From assembly GCF_900104725.1 (NCBI RefSeq), contig NZ_LT629758.1, positions 2,480,001 through 2,544,000 on the forward strand: a stretch of DNA of 64,000 nt, in the 5' to 3' direction. A model generated the notes under the pieces. The model worked only from the letters and a program-made list of their open reading frames with translations, had not been told where the DNA came from and made no database searches. This document shows, piece after piece, positions 1 to 8,291 of the stretch; the first letter of the stretch is position 1, and every line of letters begins with the position of its first letter. This stretch comes from Actinoplanes derwentensis (GTDB lineage Bacteria; Actinomycetota; Actinomycetes; Mycobacteriales; Micromonosporaceae). A program made the position numbers and the translations under genes.

Positions 1-1
1 C

Positions 2-1759
2 GGATGGCTGCCGTCGTCGAAACTGATCAAGATCAAAGACAAGGCTTTCTACAATCACTACACCAACCCCGACGGGCCGTACGATGCCCGACCGGTGACC
101 CGGCCGGTGCTGTGGATGCCGCAGAACCAGATCGGCAACTCCCCCAGCACTCCGGTCTTCCTGGACTCCGGCCCGTACAAGAACCAGGTCTTGATCGGTG
201 ATGTCACCTATGGAGGCTTGCAGCGCGCCGCGCTGGAGACCGTCAACGGTGTCGAACAAGGCGCGATCTTCCGGCACACCCAGGGTCTGGAAGCCGGCAT
301 CAACCGGGTGTCACTCGGCCCCGACGGCGCGATCTACGTCGGCGGGCTCGGTGCCGACGGCAACTGGGGCCAGGAGGGCAAACTGCGGTTCGGACTGCAG
401 AAACTCACCCCGAACGGCACCAGCGTGTTCGACATGAGGACGATGAAGGTCACCGGGGACGGCTTCAAGATCGAGTACACCGAGCCGCTGTCCGACACCA
501 CCGTGGCGAAGCTGGCCACCGCGTACCAGATCGAACAGTGGCGGTATGTCGCGACCGAACAGTACGGCGGTCCCGAAGTCGACACCGAGAACCTGGCGGT
601 GACCGCCGCGAAGGTCTCCGCCGACCGCAGAACGGTCACGCTGACCGTTCCCGGGCTGCGCCGCGACCGGGTCGTGCACCTGCGGTCGCCGCGCCCGTTC
701 GCGTCCCGTGACGGCGAGACGCTGTGGAGCACCGAAGCCTGGTACACCGTGAACGAACTGCCCGGCAAGCCGGTCCAGCAGGTGTTCTACGAGGCCGAGG
801 AGGGTTACCGGGAAGGCGGCGCGACCCTGGCGAAGGATCACCGCGGTTACTCGGGCATCGGTTTCACCGCCGGTTTCGGCAAACTCAACGCGTCCACCAC
901 CATGCACGTGAGCGTGGACAAGGCCGGCGAGTACGCGGTCGGGCTGCGCTACTCCAACGGCCCCGACCCGTTCAGCGGCACCAAGACGGTCAGCCTGCAC
1001 GTCAACAACCGCAAAGTGAAGCAGGTGCCGTTGCCGACCACTGTCACCTGGGAGGAGTGGGCGACCGCCACCTCGACAGTGCACCTGCGCAAGGGCCTCA
1101 ACACCGTCACGTACCGCATCGACGCCCTCGACACCGGCCACGTCAACCTGGACCTGATCAGTGTCCGGAAACCCGGCGAGCGGGTCGTCCTGTTCGACGG
1201 CGGCGACCTGGACGACTGGCAGCACACCGACGGCCGGCGTCCCGAGTGGCCGCTGACCGGCGGCAACGCCACCGAGGTGTGTTGCGGGGACCTCCGGACC
1301 AAGGAGGCGTACGGGGACTACAAGCTGCACGTGGAGTTCAAGGTTCCGCTGCTGCCGCCCGACGTGACCGGGCAGAACCGTGGCAACAGTGGCGTCTACC
1401 AGCAGGAACGCTACGAACTGCAGATCCTGGACTCGTACGGTGACACCACTCCGGCCGACAACGAAGCCGGTGCCGTCTACACGGTGAAGGCACCGGACTT
1501 CAACGCCGCCACCGCACCGGAGACCTGGCAGACGTACGACATCACGTTCCGGGCCGCCCGCTACGACACGGCCGGAGCCAAGACGTCGAACGCCCGCATC
1601 ACCGTCGTCTGGAACGGCCGCAAGGTCCACGACAACCTCGAGATCCCGCGCGGGACCGGCGGCAACATCCCGGAAGGCCCGTCCACCGGCGCCATCCGCT
1701 TGCAGGACCACGGCAACAAGGTCCAGTACCGCAACGTCTGGATCGAACCGGCCGCCTGA
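2..1759 (+). CDS. Secreted DUF1080 protein, 5' end outside window
   Basis: The frame is open from base 2, so the gene starts upstream; about 585 codons are visible. The first ~250 residues look like the end of a propeller-type sugar dehydrogenase (PQNQIGNSPSTP, LGPDGAIYVGG). A CBM6/35-like beta-sandwich follows (from VFYEAEEGYREGG to NLDLISV). The last ~190 residues are a DUF1080/3-keto-disaccharide hydrolase domain (VLFDGGDLDDWQ, NSGVYQQERYELQILDSYG, IRLQDHGNKVQYRNVWIE). DUF1080 proteins are usually exported and act on oxidised (3-keto) glycosides. The same module ends two other large proteins nearby, at 9.8 kb and 19.6 kb. A strong hairpin follows the stop. Assignment to the DUF1080 family is firm; the substrate is unknown. 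Confidence 0.85.
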   Translation, partial: GWLPSSKLIKIKDKAFYNHYTNPDGPYDARPVTRPVLWMPQNQIGNSPSTPVFLDSGPYKNQVLIGDVTYGGLQRAALETVNGVEQGAIFRHTQGLEAGINRVSLGPDGAIYVGGLGADGNWGQEGKLRFGLQKLTPNGTSVFDMRTMKVTGDGFKIEYTEPLSDTTVAKLATAYQIEQWRYVATEQYGGPEVDTENLAVTAAKVSADRRTVTLTVPGLRRDRVVHLRSPRPFASRDGETLWSTEAWYTVNELPGKPVQQVFYEAEEGYREGGATLAKDHRGYSGIGFTAGFGKLNASTTMHVSVDKAGEYAVGLRYSNGPDPFSGTKTVSLHVNNRKVKQVPLPTTVTWEEWATATSTVHLRKGLNTVTYRIDALDTGHVNLDLISVRKPGERVVLFDGGDLDDWQHTDGRRPEWPLTGGNATEVCCGDLRTKEAYGDYKLHVEFKVPLLPPDVTGQNRGNSGVYQQERYELQILDSYGDTTPADNEAGAVYTVKAPDFNAATAPETWQTYDITFRAARYDTAGAKTSNARITVVWNGRKVHDNLEIPRGTGGNIPEGPSTGAIRLQDHGNKVQYRNVWIEPAA

Positions 1760-1763
1760 CAGT

Positions 1764-1794
1764 TGTGCCCCGGCGGTCCTGCTGCCGGGGCACA
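1764..1794 (+). terminator. Hairpin terminator after the first CDS
   Basis: There is a perfect 11-bp stem (TGTGCCCCGGC / GCCGGGGCACA) with a 9-nt loop, starting 5 bp after the stop codon. It has no clear U-tract, which is common in actinomycetes. Bases 1795-1993 after it show no convincing gene. Confidence 0.75.
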
Positions 1795-1993
1795 CGTCCA
1801 GGTTCGGACGACGACGGAAAACAACGGATCCTCACCTTCGCCGACCCTGAGATCGCGGCGCGGACGCCAGGCTCGCAGTGCAACACCGGTGTATCCGGTC
1901 GAGTGCTGCTAGATGGCGTCAGCGGATCCGGAATGCGAAGGCATCATTGTCAACAGCACGACCCGCCAGATCAGTGTCGTCATCAGCAAGACG

Positions 1994-2317
1994 TCAGCAC
2001 AGTCCGCGGTGGACTAGGTGGTGGGCGTCGTCGGGATTCTCCAGGATGAGGACCGTCATGGCCAGCAGGCGCCGGCAGTAGAGTGCGTCCTCCCCGCCCA
2101 GGGCAGGAATCACCCGGATGAGGCGCTGCTCGCACTCCGCAAGGGTGTTCCACCGCCGGTCGTCGAGGCGTCCACCGTTCTCCAGCCAGGTGCCGACGCA
2201 GCCCGACACGTTGACGTCGACGCCGACCATCTCGACACCGTTGACGTCGTCGTATTTCAACCGGGACGGAAACGCCGCCCGCCGATGCTCGTCGAAAAGG
2301 TCGGCAACGGTACGCAC
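1994..2317 (-). CDS. Hypothetical protein (107 aa)
   Basis: A small soluble acidic protein begins MRTVADLFDEHRRAAFPSRL. I recognise no family. It starts (GTG) 8 bp after the stop of the 2326-3291 gene, so the two are probably co-transcribed and act together. It contains the phrase GVDVNVSGCVGTWLENGG and a helical C-terminus (CRRLLAMTVLILENPDDAHH). No signal peptide or membrane segment is visible. Codon use looks normal for the genome, which supports a real gene. Confidence 0.6.
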   Translation of the reverse strand: MRTVADLFDEHRRAAFPSRLKYDDVNGVEMVGVDVNVSGCVGTWLENGGRLDDRRWNTLAECEQRLIRVIPALGGEDALYCRRLLAMTVLILENPDDAHHLVHRGLC

Positions 2318-2325
2318 GACTTCCT

Positions 2326-3291
2326 CTAACCGCAGTTTTCGCGGGCGTACGCCGCAACGTCGAAGAGCAGAGCGGGCTCGAGCAGTAGGTCGACGAGTCT
2401 CTGCAGGCCGGCGATGGTCAGATCAGCGTCACCCATGCCGTACAACGGGTCTCGGCCGCGCCGCTTCGGCATGCTGTCGCGGTACTCGACGGTTGCCGGT
2501 GCCCAATGTTCCACCGTTCGCTCTACCAGATCATGTGTGCGCTGTTCGACGGCAGGCGCCGGGTCGGGAAAGGTGAACGCGCCTTCTTGTTCCTGATAGC
2601 GGTCTTCGCGGAATGCGAGACTCCAGCCCGGCCAACGGGCGGCGAAACGGTCGGACAAGCCGAGGACCGGATCGATCGACCAGACTGTGGCACGACGATT
2701 GGCCGGGTCCAGGTGCAGCCCACCGCGAGGAACCTCCGGACACGTCGACAACTGCGGAAGCCCGGCCAACTGATCGAGCAGATCGGGTCCGATCTGCCAC
2801 GGCCGCACCGCCCAGCCGTCCAGGCCGTAGGCACTGTCACCGACCGTGACCAGATAACGCAGATCGAACGGCTCATCCCCGTCCGAACGTCCCCACCGGA
2901 AAAGATCCGTGTCGTCCCACGGATCACGATCAAGAACAGACCGGTCCAGATCGAGTACGTCGGTGACATCAGCGATGCCGTTGTACGCCCACCGGACAGT
3001 CCAGCCGGGCCAGGTACGCCGATACGCGTTCAGCAGGGCGAGGCGCTCGTCGTAAGCGGCATTCAGGAAGACCAGTAGGTCCTTTCCGTCGAGATCGATC
3101 AGCGCCCCCGCCTCACACACCGACTCGCTCTGCCACTCGTTCCGATCCCACGCCGGAAACGACCGGACGACCGCCAGCGCGGGATCGGGACCGAGTGCGA
3201 GCCACGCGTCGAGGCTGTAGCCCAGCCCGTTGCTCCCGCAGTGCGTCCACGTATCGTTCTGTTTGACAGCGACATTCGCCCGAGATCCCAC
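2326..3291 (-). CDS. Hypothetical protein (321 aa)
   Basis: This cytoplasmic protein starts with GTG (MGSRANVAVKQNDTW) and is rich in Trp and Asp. It has no signal peptide, no transmembrane segment and no catalytic motif that I recognise. The N-terminal third contains LIDLDGKDLLVFLNAAYDER, the middle has YLVTVGDSAYGLDGWAVRPW, and the C-terminus is helical. It lies directly upstream of the 107-aa gene, apparently in a two-gene unit. A toxin/immunity or sensing role is possible but nothing in the sequence shows it. The exact start is uncertain because the likely Shine-Dalgarno sequence is very close to the GTG. Confidence 0.65.
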   Translation of the reverse strand: MGSRANVAVKQNDTWTHCGSNGLGYSLDAWLALGPDPALAVVRSFPAWDRNEWQSESVCEAGALIDLDGKDLLVFLNAAYDERLALLNAYRRTWPGWTVRWAYNGIADVTDVLDLDRSVLDRDPWDDTDLFRWGRSDGDEPFDLRYLVTVGDSAYGLDGWAVRPWQIGPDLLDQLAGLPQLSTCPEVPRGGLHLDPANRRATVWSIDPVLGLSDRFAARWPGWSLAFREDRYQEQEGAFTFPDPAPAVEQRTHDLVERTVEHWAPATVEYRDSMPKRRGRDPLYGMGDADLTIAGLQRLVDLLLEPALLFDVAAYARENCG

Positions 3292-3311
3292 CCTCGGATC
3301 GTAGATCCTTG

Positions 3312-4259
3312 TCAGTCGGTGTCGCGCGCGAGCAGTTCGTACGCGTCGGCGGTCAGTTCGCCCTTGATCGTGGCCGGGATCGCCGGCGCCTTGGTCAGGC
3401 CGTAGTCGGAGATGCCGATGACCAGTGGCGGTGTCGGCTCGACGGGCTCGGCCGGCTGCGAGGTGATCTCATCGGGCATCGTGACGGTGACCTCGGTGAG
3501 CCGGCCCTGATCGTCCAGGGTCGCCCGGTAGGACATCGCCTTGGCGGCCGGGCCGTAAAGGTAGGCCGCATCGCCGAACGCCTGCTGCAGGAACGGGTCC
3601 TGGCCGGTGGCGTCCAGCGTCCCGGTGATCACGTTGCCGGACCGCTGGGCGCTGGTCACCGCGGTGATCAACGCGCCGGCTCCGGTGGCGTCGGGTTGTT
3701 TCACCGTGGGTAGCTGAGCCATGACGTCCAGGCCGCTCTGTTCGTCCACGGCGGCGGCGTCCGCCAGTTTCCTCTCGTCGGCGCGTACCCAGTTCCTGCC
3801 GTCCAGCTGCTCGTAGATCTTGTCGATCTTCCGGGCCTGGGCCGGCGTGGTGTTCTTCCGCCAGTACTGCCGGTACTGGTCGTGCAGCTCGGGTTGCACG
3901 TGGAGCAGGTACTGCAGGCGCGTCGCGGAGCCGGTGCGCGCCACCGCGAAGGTGCCGGTGTGCCGGATCGACGCCCCAGCGGGCAGAGCCACCGTGCCCT
4001 GCTGGATGTCGGCGATGAAACCGGCACCGGTGCGGGTGAAGGTGTAGTTGCCGGTACGCAGTGCGGACACGGAGTCCTGCAGCGCCTGCCCGGCATCGGC
4101 GGCTGCCGCGGTGGGAGCCTTGGCGTTGAGTGGTTTGCTCGGGTTGAACGCCACGACCCCCACCGTCACCGCCACGACGGCCGCCGCTGTCGCAGTGGCC
4201 GCCCAGATGCGGCGCGTATTGGTCGAACGGCTCTTCGGGTTTGCCATGCGAGACACCAT
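3312..4259 (-). CDS. Membrane-anchored or exported hypothetical protein
   Basis: The protein has about 315 residues. A basic N-terminus is followed by one hydrophobic segment (TATAAAVVAVTVGVVAF) with no cysteine, so it is probably a signal anchor, and a large extracellular domain follows. The body (GNYTFTRTGAGFIADIQQG, TVTMPDEIT near the end) resembles the actinobacterial LppX/LprG-like fold in pattern, but I cannot confirm this. I place the start at 4259 (MVSRMANPKS) because AAGGGTGG lies 3 bp upstream; ATG codons at 4274 and 4247 are alternatives. It is divergent from the WD40 gene, with about 135 bp between them. Confidence 0.7.
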   Translation of the reverse strand: MVSRMANPKSRSTNTRRIWAATATAAAVVAVTVGVVAFNPSKPLNAKAPTAAAADAGQALQDSVSALRTGNYTFTRTGAGFIADIQQGTVALPAGASIRHTGTFAVARTGSATRLQYLLHVQPELHDQYRQYWRKNTTPAQARKIDKIYEQLDGRNWVRADERKLADAAAVDEQSGLDVMAQLPTVKQPDATGAGALITAVTSAQRSGNVITGTLDATGQDPFLQQAFGDAAYLYGPAAKAMSYRATLDDQGRLTEVTVTMPDEITSQPAEPVEPTPPLVIGISDYGLTKAPAIPATIKGELTADAYELLARDTD

Positions 4260-4395
4260 AACCCACCCTTGCAAGCATCTCTACATAGGGTCTGAAATGC
4301 GAAGACACGAAGCCGCCGTACGAGGCCCTACAGTCGGTGGCGGATCTGGAGACCAGTGACGGGGTCCACAATGTGGTGTGAGTAGGGTGCGGCGG

Positions 4396-7275
4396 ATGAC
4401 CCAGGCTTGGGAACAGGACGCGATCTTCGCACCGCACCGGGTGTTACGGACCCCGCTCGGCTTCGACGAGAAGCACACGTTCGACGATGTCGGGCCGGCC
4501 GCGCTGGTCACGGTCGCGGGGCGGCCCGCGCTGGCCGCTTTCGGGTTGCCGACCGATGCGGGGTCCTACTACTGCGTGGTGGATCTGGAGACCGGCGAGC
4601 GCGTTCCGGATCGGGCGGCGCTGCACGGTTCGGCGGGGCCACGCGCCGCGGCCGCCGGCATGTGCGGTGACCGGGCCGTCCTCGCGCTGCTGCTCAAGAC
4701 CCCTGCCGAGGGCGACGACTGCTTCCGTACGCTGCGGTTACGCGACGCGTGGTCGGGTGAGCCCCTCGACGTGGAGTTCCCGCGCTTCCGGCTGGACAGC
4801 CCGATCGCGGTCGCCACGATCGACGGCCGGGGTGTCGTCGCCGTGGGGCCGACGGTGTGCGACGCGGGGGACGGCAGCGTGATCGTCCAGCGTGACGGCC
4901 TCGGCTGGATCAAGGCGCTGGTCGAGTATCAGGGCAGGCTGCTGCACCTCTGCTACGACGTCCGGCTCCGTCTCCACACGCTGCGGGACGCGTTGACCGG
5001 CGACACCGTCGGTGAGCCGTTCACCGGCCGGGACAGCGGCGAAGTCGCGACGGTGGTGGTCGGCGGCCACCTCTGGGTGGTGTTCCCGTACGGGCGGCAG
5101 GCCTCCGGCGCCTTGACGGCGTGGGACGTCACCGCCGGATGCGAGGTGAGTCTGTCGGCCCTGTGGGACGTCGACCTGGTCGGTGACCGGCGGATCGAAG
5201 ATCTGCGGCTGTCCGCCCAGGGCGACGAGATCACCGCCCTGGTGCAGTGGGGATACCAGGGCCGCAACGGCACCGAGGTCTGGTCGCCGGGGCCGGGCGG
5301 GCGGCGGCTGCGAGGTGTCGACCTCGGCAAGTCCAGCGCCCTGGCCCTGGCGGTCCTTGACGGCCGGACGACGGCGGTCACCGGCTACGACAACCGGGCG
5401 CTGACGGTGTTCGACGCCACGTCGGGTGTCTTGGTCCCGAGCCCTTACTATGCCGGCCCGATCCAGCCCGAGATCCAGAAGCGGAAGTGTTCCTTCGCCG
5501 ACGTCGGCGGGCGGGGCGCGCTGCTGGTGTGCGGCGGCACCACGGGTGTGGTGTGGGACTTCGAGTCGGGTCTCCCGGTCCGCACAGCGCCGTTCGGTGC
5601 GGGGGTGCAGACGATCGCGGCCGGTGTCCTGGACGGCCGGGCGGTGTTCGCCGTCCTGACCGGCCGTTCGGACACCGTCCCGACGGCGTTGCGGGTGTGG
5701 GATCCGCAGATCTCCCGGACGGTCTTCTACCGGGAGATCCCCGCCGAGTCGGATCGTTTCCACAAGTGGCCCGGCCCGGTCGTCTTCGTGGAGTTCGCCG
5801 GGCGGCCGACCGTGGCCCGGCGGTTCAACCGGACCATCGAGTTCTACGACGCCCGGACCGGTGAACTCGCCGGCGCCGTCAGCGCGGAGAACCTGAAGAT
5901 GGCAAACGTTCTCGCCGCCGGCCGGATCGGGGACCGGACGCTGCTCGCCGCCGGTGACAGCAGCGGAACGGTCCAGGTCTGGGACGCGTCCACCGGGCAC
6001 GAGGCAGGGCCGGTGCTGCGGGGCCACCGGATCGGCGACGGCCTGCCGAAGGACACCAGCGAATGGGTGTCGGCCATCGCGTTCGTTCAGGTCGCCGGGC
6101 GCGACACGGTGGTCACCGGTGGCGATGACATGACCGTCCGGCTCTGGGATCTCGCCACCGGCGAAGCGATCGGCACCCCGTTCGCCGCCCACACCGGCAA
6201 GATCACCGCGCTGCTGCCGACCGGTGCCGGTGACGAGACCGCGGTGATCTCGGTGGCCGCCACCGGCGCGCCCCGGATGTGGATGCTGGGCGCGCCGCCG
6301 CTGGACACCGGGCACACCGCCTGGATCACGGCCCTGGCCGCGGGTGTCCGCGACGGCCGGGCGGCGTTCGCGTCCAGTTCCCATGACGGGACCATCCGGC
6401 TGTGGGAGGCGGCCACCGGCCGGATCACCGGCACGATCACGGTGGGTCCGGTCCGGGTCACCGGGGTGGCGTTCGGCGGGCCGGGCCGCGACATCCTGAT
6501 CGGGGTCACCGCGGACGGGCTGGTGCAGCGCTGGGACGCGAACTCCGGCACCGCGCTCGGCGTTCCCCTGCACCGCGGCGACGGCGAGATGTATGCGGTG
6601 GGCACCGTGACGGTGGACGGCCGGTCTCTGGCCGGCGCGGCGGGGGCCGACCGGACTCTGCGGATCTGGGACGTGGTCACCGGCGAGCAGGTCTCCGAAC
6701 TGCCGGTCGGCCGTACGGTCACGGCCCTGTCGATGGCCGCTACCGGCGACCGGCTGCTGGCGTACGTGCACGGTTCCGCCGTCGGCGACGAGAGACACCA
6801 GGCGGATTCGGTGGCGGTGCTGTGGGACGTGTTCGCGCGGGAGCCGGTCACCGAACCGGTCTACCTCAGCGACGGCGGCGAGGTGGCGGTGCTCGGCCTG
6901 ATGAACGGCCGGCCGGTGGTGTTGCACGGGCGCGACGCCAACGAGGAGGACCACGAATGGGACGTCACGACCATGGACGACCTGGTTCTGCTGGACGCCC
7001 TCACCGATGACGTGATCGCCGCCCTCGATCAGCACGACCACGGCCGCAACGGCGCGACGGCGCTGGTCACAGTCGCCGGCCGGACCCTGGTCGTCGCCGG
7101 TTTCGAGAAGGGCGCCGCGATCCTGGACGAGCGGATGCGAGAAGTCGGTGACCACTACCGCGAACACCGGACCAGCATGGTCAACAACGTGGCCGCAATC
7201 GAGGCCGACGGCGGTCTCGTGGTGGCGTCCAGCGACCACGCCAACGCCGTACGCATCTGGCGGCCGTCCCGGTAG
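4396..7275 (+). CDS. WD40-repeat beta-propeller protein
   Basis: This is a ~959-residue protein made almost entirely of degenerate WD40 repeats. Typical blades are VTGGDDMTVRLWDLATGEAI, SSSHDGTIRLWEAATGR, ADRTLRIWDVVTGEQ and DHANAVRIWRPSR at the C-terminus. There are enough repeats for two propellers. Actinomycetes carry many such proteins, often fused to Ser/Thr kinases or effector domains. Here no kinase, peptidase or TIR domain is visible, nor any signal peptide, so it is probably a cytoplasmic scaffold. I chose the ATG at 4396 (MTQAWEQD); a GTG 18 bp upstream is possible. It is monocistronic and ends in a shared hairpin. Confidence 0.85.
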   Translation: MTQAWEQDAIFAPHRVLRTPLGFDEKHTFDDVGPAALVTVAGRPALAAFGLPTDAGSYYCVVDLETGERVPDRAALHGSAGPRAAAAGMCGDRAVLALLLKTPAEGDDCFRTLRLRDAWSGEPLDVEFPRFRLDSPIAVATIDGRGVVAVGPTVCDAGDGSVIVQRDGLGWIKALVEYQGRLLHLCYDVRLRLHTLRDALTGDTVGEPFTGRDSGEVATVVVGGHLWVVFPYGRQASGALTAWDVTAGCEVSLSALWDVDLVGDRRIEDLRLSAQGDEITALVQWGYQGRNGTEVWSPGPGGRRLRGVDLGKSSALALAVLDGRTTAVTGYDNRALTVFDATSGVLVPSPYYAGPIQPEIQKRKCSFADVGGRGALLVCGGTTGVVWDFESGLPVRTAPFGAGVQTIAAGVLDGRAVFAVLTGRSDTVPTALRVWDPQISRTVFYREIPAESDRFHKWPGPVVFVEFAGRPTVARRFNRTIEFYDARTGELAGAVSAENLKMANVLAAGRIGDRTLLAAGDSSGTVQVWDASTGHEAGPVLRGHRIGDGLPKDTSEWVSAIAFVQVAGRDTVVTGGDDMTVRLWDLATGEAIGTPFAAHTGKITALLPTGAGDETAVISVAATGAPRMWMLGAPPLDTGHTAWITALAAGVRDGRAAFASSSHDGTIRLWEAATGRITGTITVGPVRVTGVAFGGPGRDILIGVTADGLVQRWDANSGTALGVPLHRGDGEMYAVGTVTVDGRSLAGAAGADRTLRIWDVVTGEQVSELPVGRTVTALSMAATGDRLLAYVHGSAVGDERHQADSVAVLWDVFAREPVTEPVYLSDGGEVAVLGLMNGRPVVLHGRDANEEDHEWDVTTMDDLVLLDALTDDVIAALDQHDHGRNGATALVTVAGRTLVVAGFEKGAAILDERMREVGDHYREHRTSMVNNVAAIEADGGLVVASSDHANAVRIWRPSR

Positions 7276-7304
7276 AGCCGCGCCCGGAGGGGGCACGGCT
7301 CTAC
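7272..7304. terminator. Bidirectional terminator between convergent genes
   Basis: An inverted repeat with 14-nt arms (GTAGAGCCGCGCCC / GGGCACGGCTCTAC, one mismatch) and a 5-nt loop lies between the convergent stops at 7275 and 7312. Confidence 0.8.
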
Positions 7305-7311
7305 CGGGCGT

Positions 7312-8271
7312 CTACAGGTCGGCGGGTCCGGCGGCGGTGGCCTCCCGGACCGCCGACGTGCGGCGATCCCCGGCCGACCGGTCGACGGCGGTGTCACGGG
7401 CCTCCGCAGCCGGGGCACGGCGCTGGACCGCACCGAGTGCCTGCGGGCCGTGCACGCCGCCGCGGATGCGGTTGTTCGCGGCGACCTGGGCGACCGGGCT
7501 GTTACCGGCCAGGTTCAGGGCGCCGTCGATGATGGTGTCGTCGACGGTGACGCCACCCGTGGTGTTGCTGATGCCGACCTCACGGCCGAAGTAGCCGCCG
7601 GAGGCGCAGCTGTCCAGGCGGCCGTTCGGGCCGAGCTGCACCCCGCCGAGATTGCCGGCGAAGGTCGACTTGCCGCGGACGGCGCTGCCGCAGACGACGC
7701 TGCCGCCGGCACTGTTCAGCACCGACAGGGTGCCGTCCACGAACGAGTCGTGCACGTCGGTGTAGTGGCTGTTGTTGGTGCTCACCGACTCGGACACCGC
7801 ACTGCCGCGGTCCAGGCGCACCTGCCCGGCCTGGGCGTTCACGGTTCCGCTCACGCTGCTGGCCTCGACGAACAGGAAGCTTTCCCCAGGGGCCGAACCC
7901 TGCGGGCGTACGGCTACCGAACCGGTCGTCGAGTCGCGCAGGTAGACGCCGTAGCCGCCGGCCGCGAGTTCCACCGAACCGTTGACCGTGCTGCCGTCCG
8001 CGTCCAGGTAGCCGTCCCCGGCGATCTGCAGGTCCCCGGCGATGCGAACACCGTCGGTGACCAGGTTGGCACCGGCGAGCACGCTGACGTTGCCGGTGAT
8101 GATCGTGCCGGTCAGGGTGCAGGACTCCCCGGCCGGGACGAGCAGGTCGTTGGGGACGGTGACCGCTCCCCCGGTGCCGACACAGTGGGTGACCAGGGCG
8201 GCGTGTGCGGCGGGAACGGCCACCAGCGCGGTCACGGTGACCACGGCGGCGACGACGGCCGATTTGATCAT
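7312..8271 (-). CDS. Exported polymer-forming (bactofilin-like) protein
   Basis: This ~319-residue protein has a classical signal peptide (MIKSAVVAAVVTV...AAHA). The body is a right-handed beta-helix made of short repeated turns of the TGNVSVLAGANL and DGVRIAGDLQIAG type, as in polymer-forming cytoskeletal/bactofilin proteins. The last ~60 residues are basic and low in complexity. The ATG at 8271 has a good SD (GAGGGAG); an in-frame ATG at 8295 would overlap the upstream stop by 4 bp and extend the N-terminus by 8 residues. It is the last gene of the laccase/sugar-dehydrogenase operon. Bactofilins are normally cytoplasmic, so the signal peptide is notable. The likely role is a surface scaffold (inference). 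Confidence 0.75.
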   Translation of the reverse strand: MIKSAVVAAVVTVTALVAVPAAHAALVTHCVGTGGAVTVPNDLLVPAGESCTLTGTIITGNVSVLAGANLVTDGVRIAGDLQIAGDGYLDADGSTVNGSVELAAGGYGVYLRDSTTGSVAVRPQGSAPGESFLFVEASSVSGTVNAQAGQVRLDRGSAVSESVSTNNSHYTDVHDSFVDGTLSVLNSAGGSVVCGSAVRGKSTFAGNLGGVQLGPNGRLDSCASGGYFGREVGISNTTGGVTVDDTIIDGALNLAGNSPVAQVAANNRIRGGVHGPQALGAVQRRAPAAEARDTAVDRSAGDRRTSAVREATAAGPADL

Positions 8272-8291
8272 AGGAGTGCTCCCTCGGCGGT

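Noticed and set aside
4738..7296. An 852-residue minus-strand frame opposite the WD40 gene
   Set aside because: The plus-strand WD40 blades are unmistakable; the antisense product is an Arg/Pro/Gly/Asp-rich shadow.
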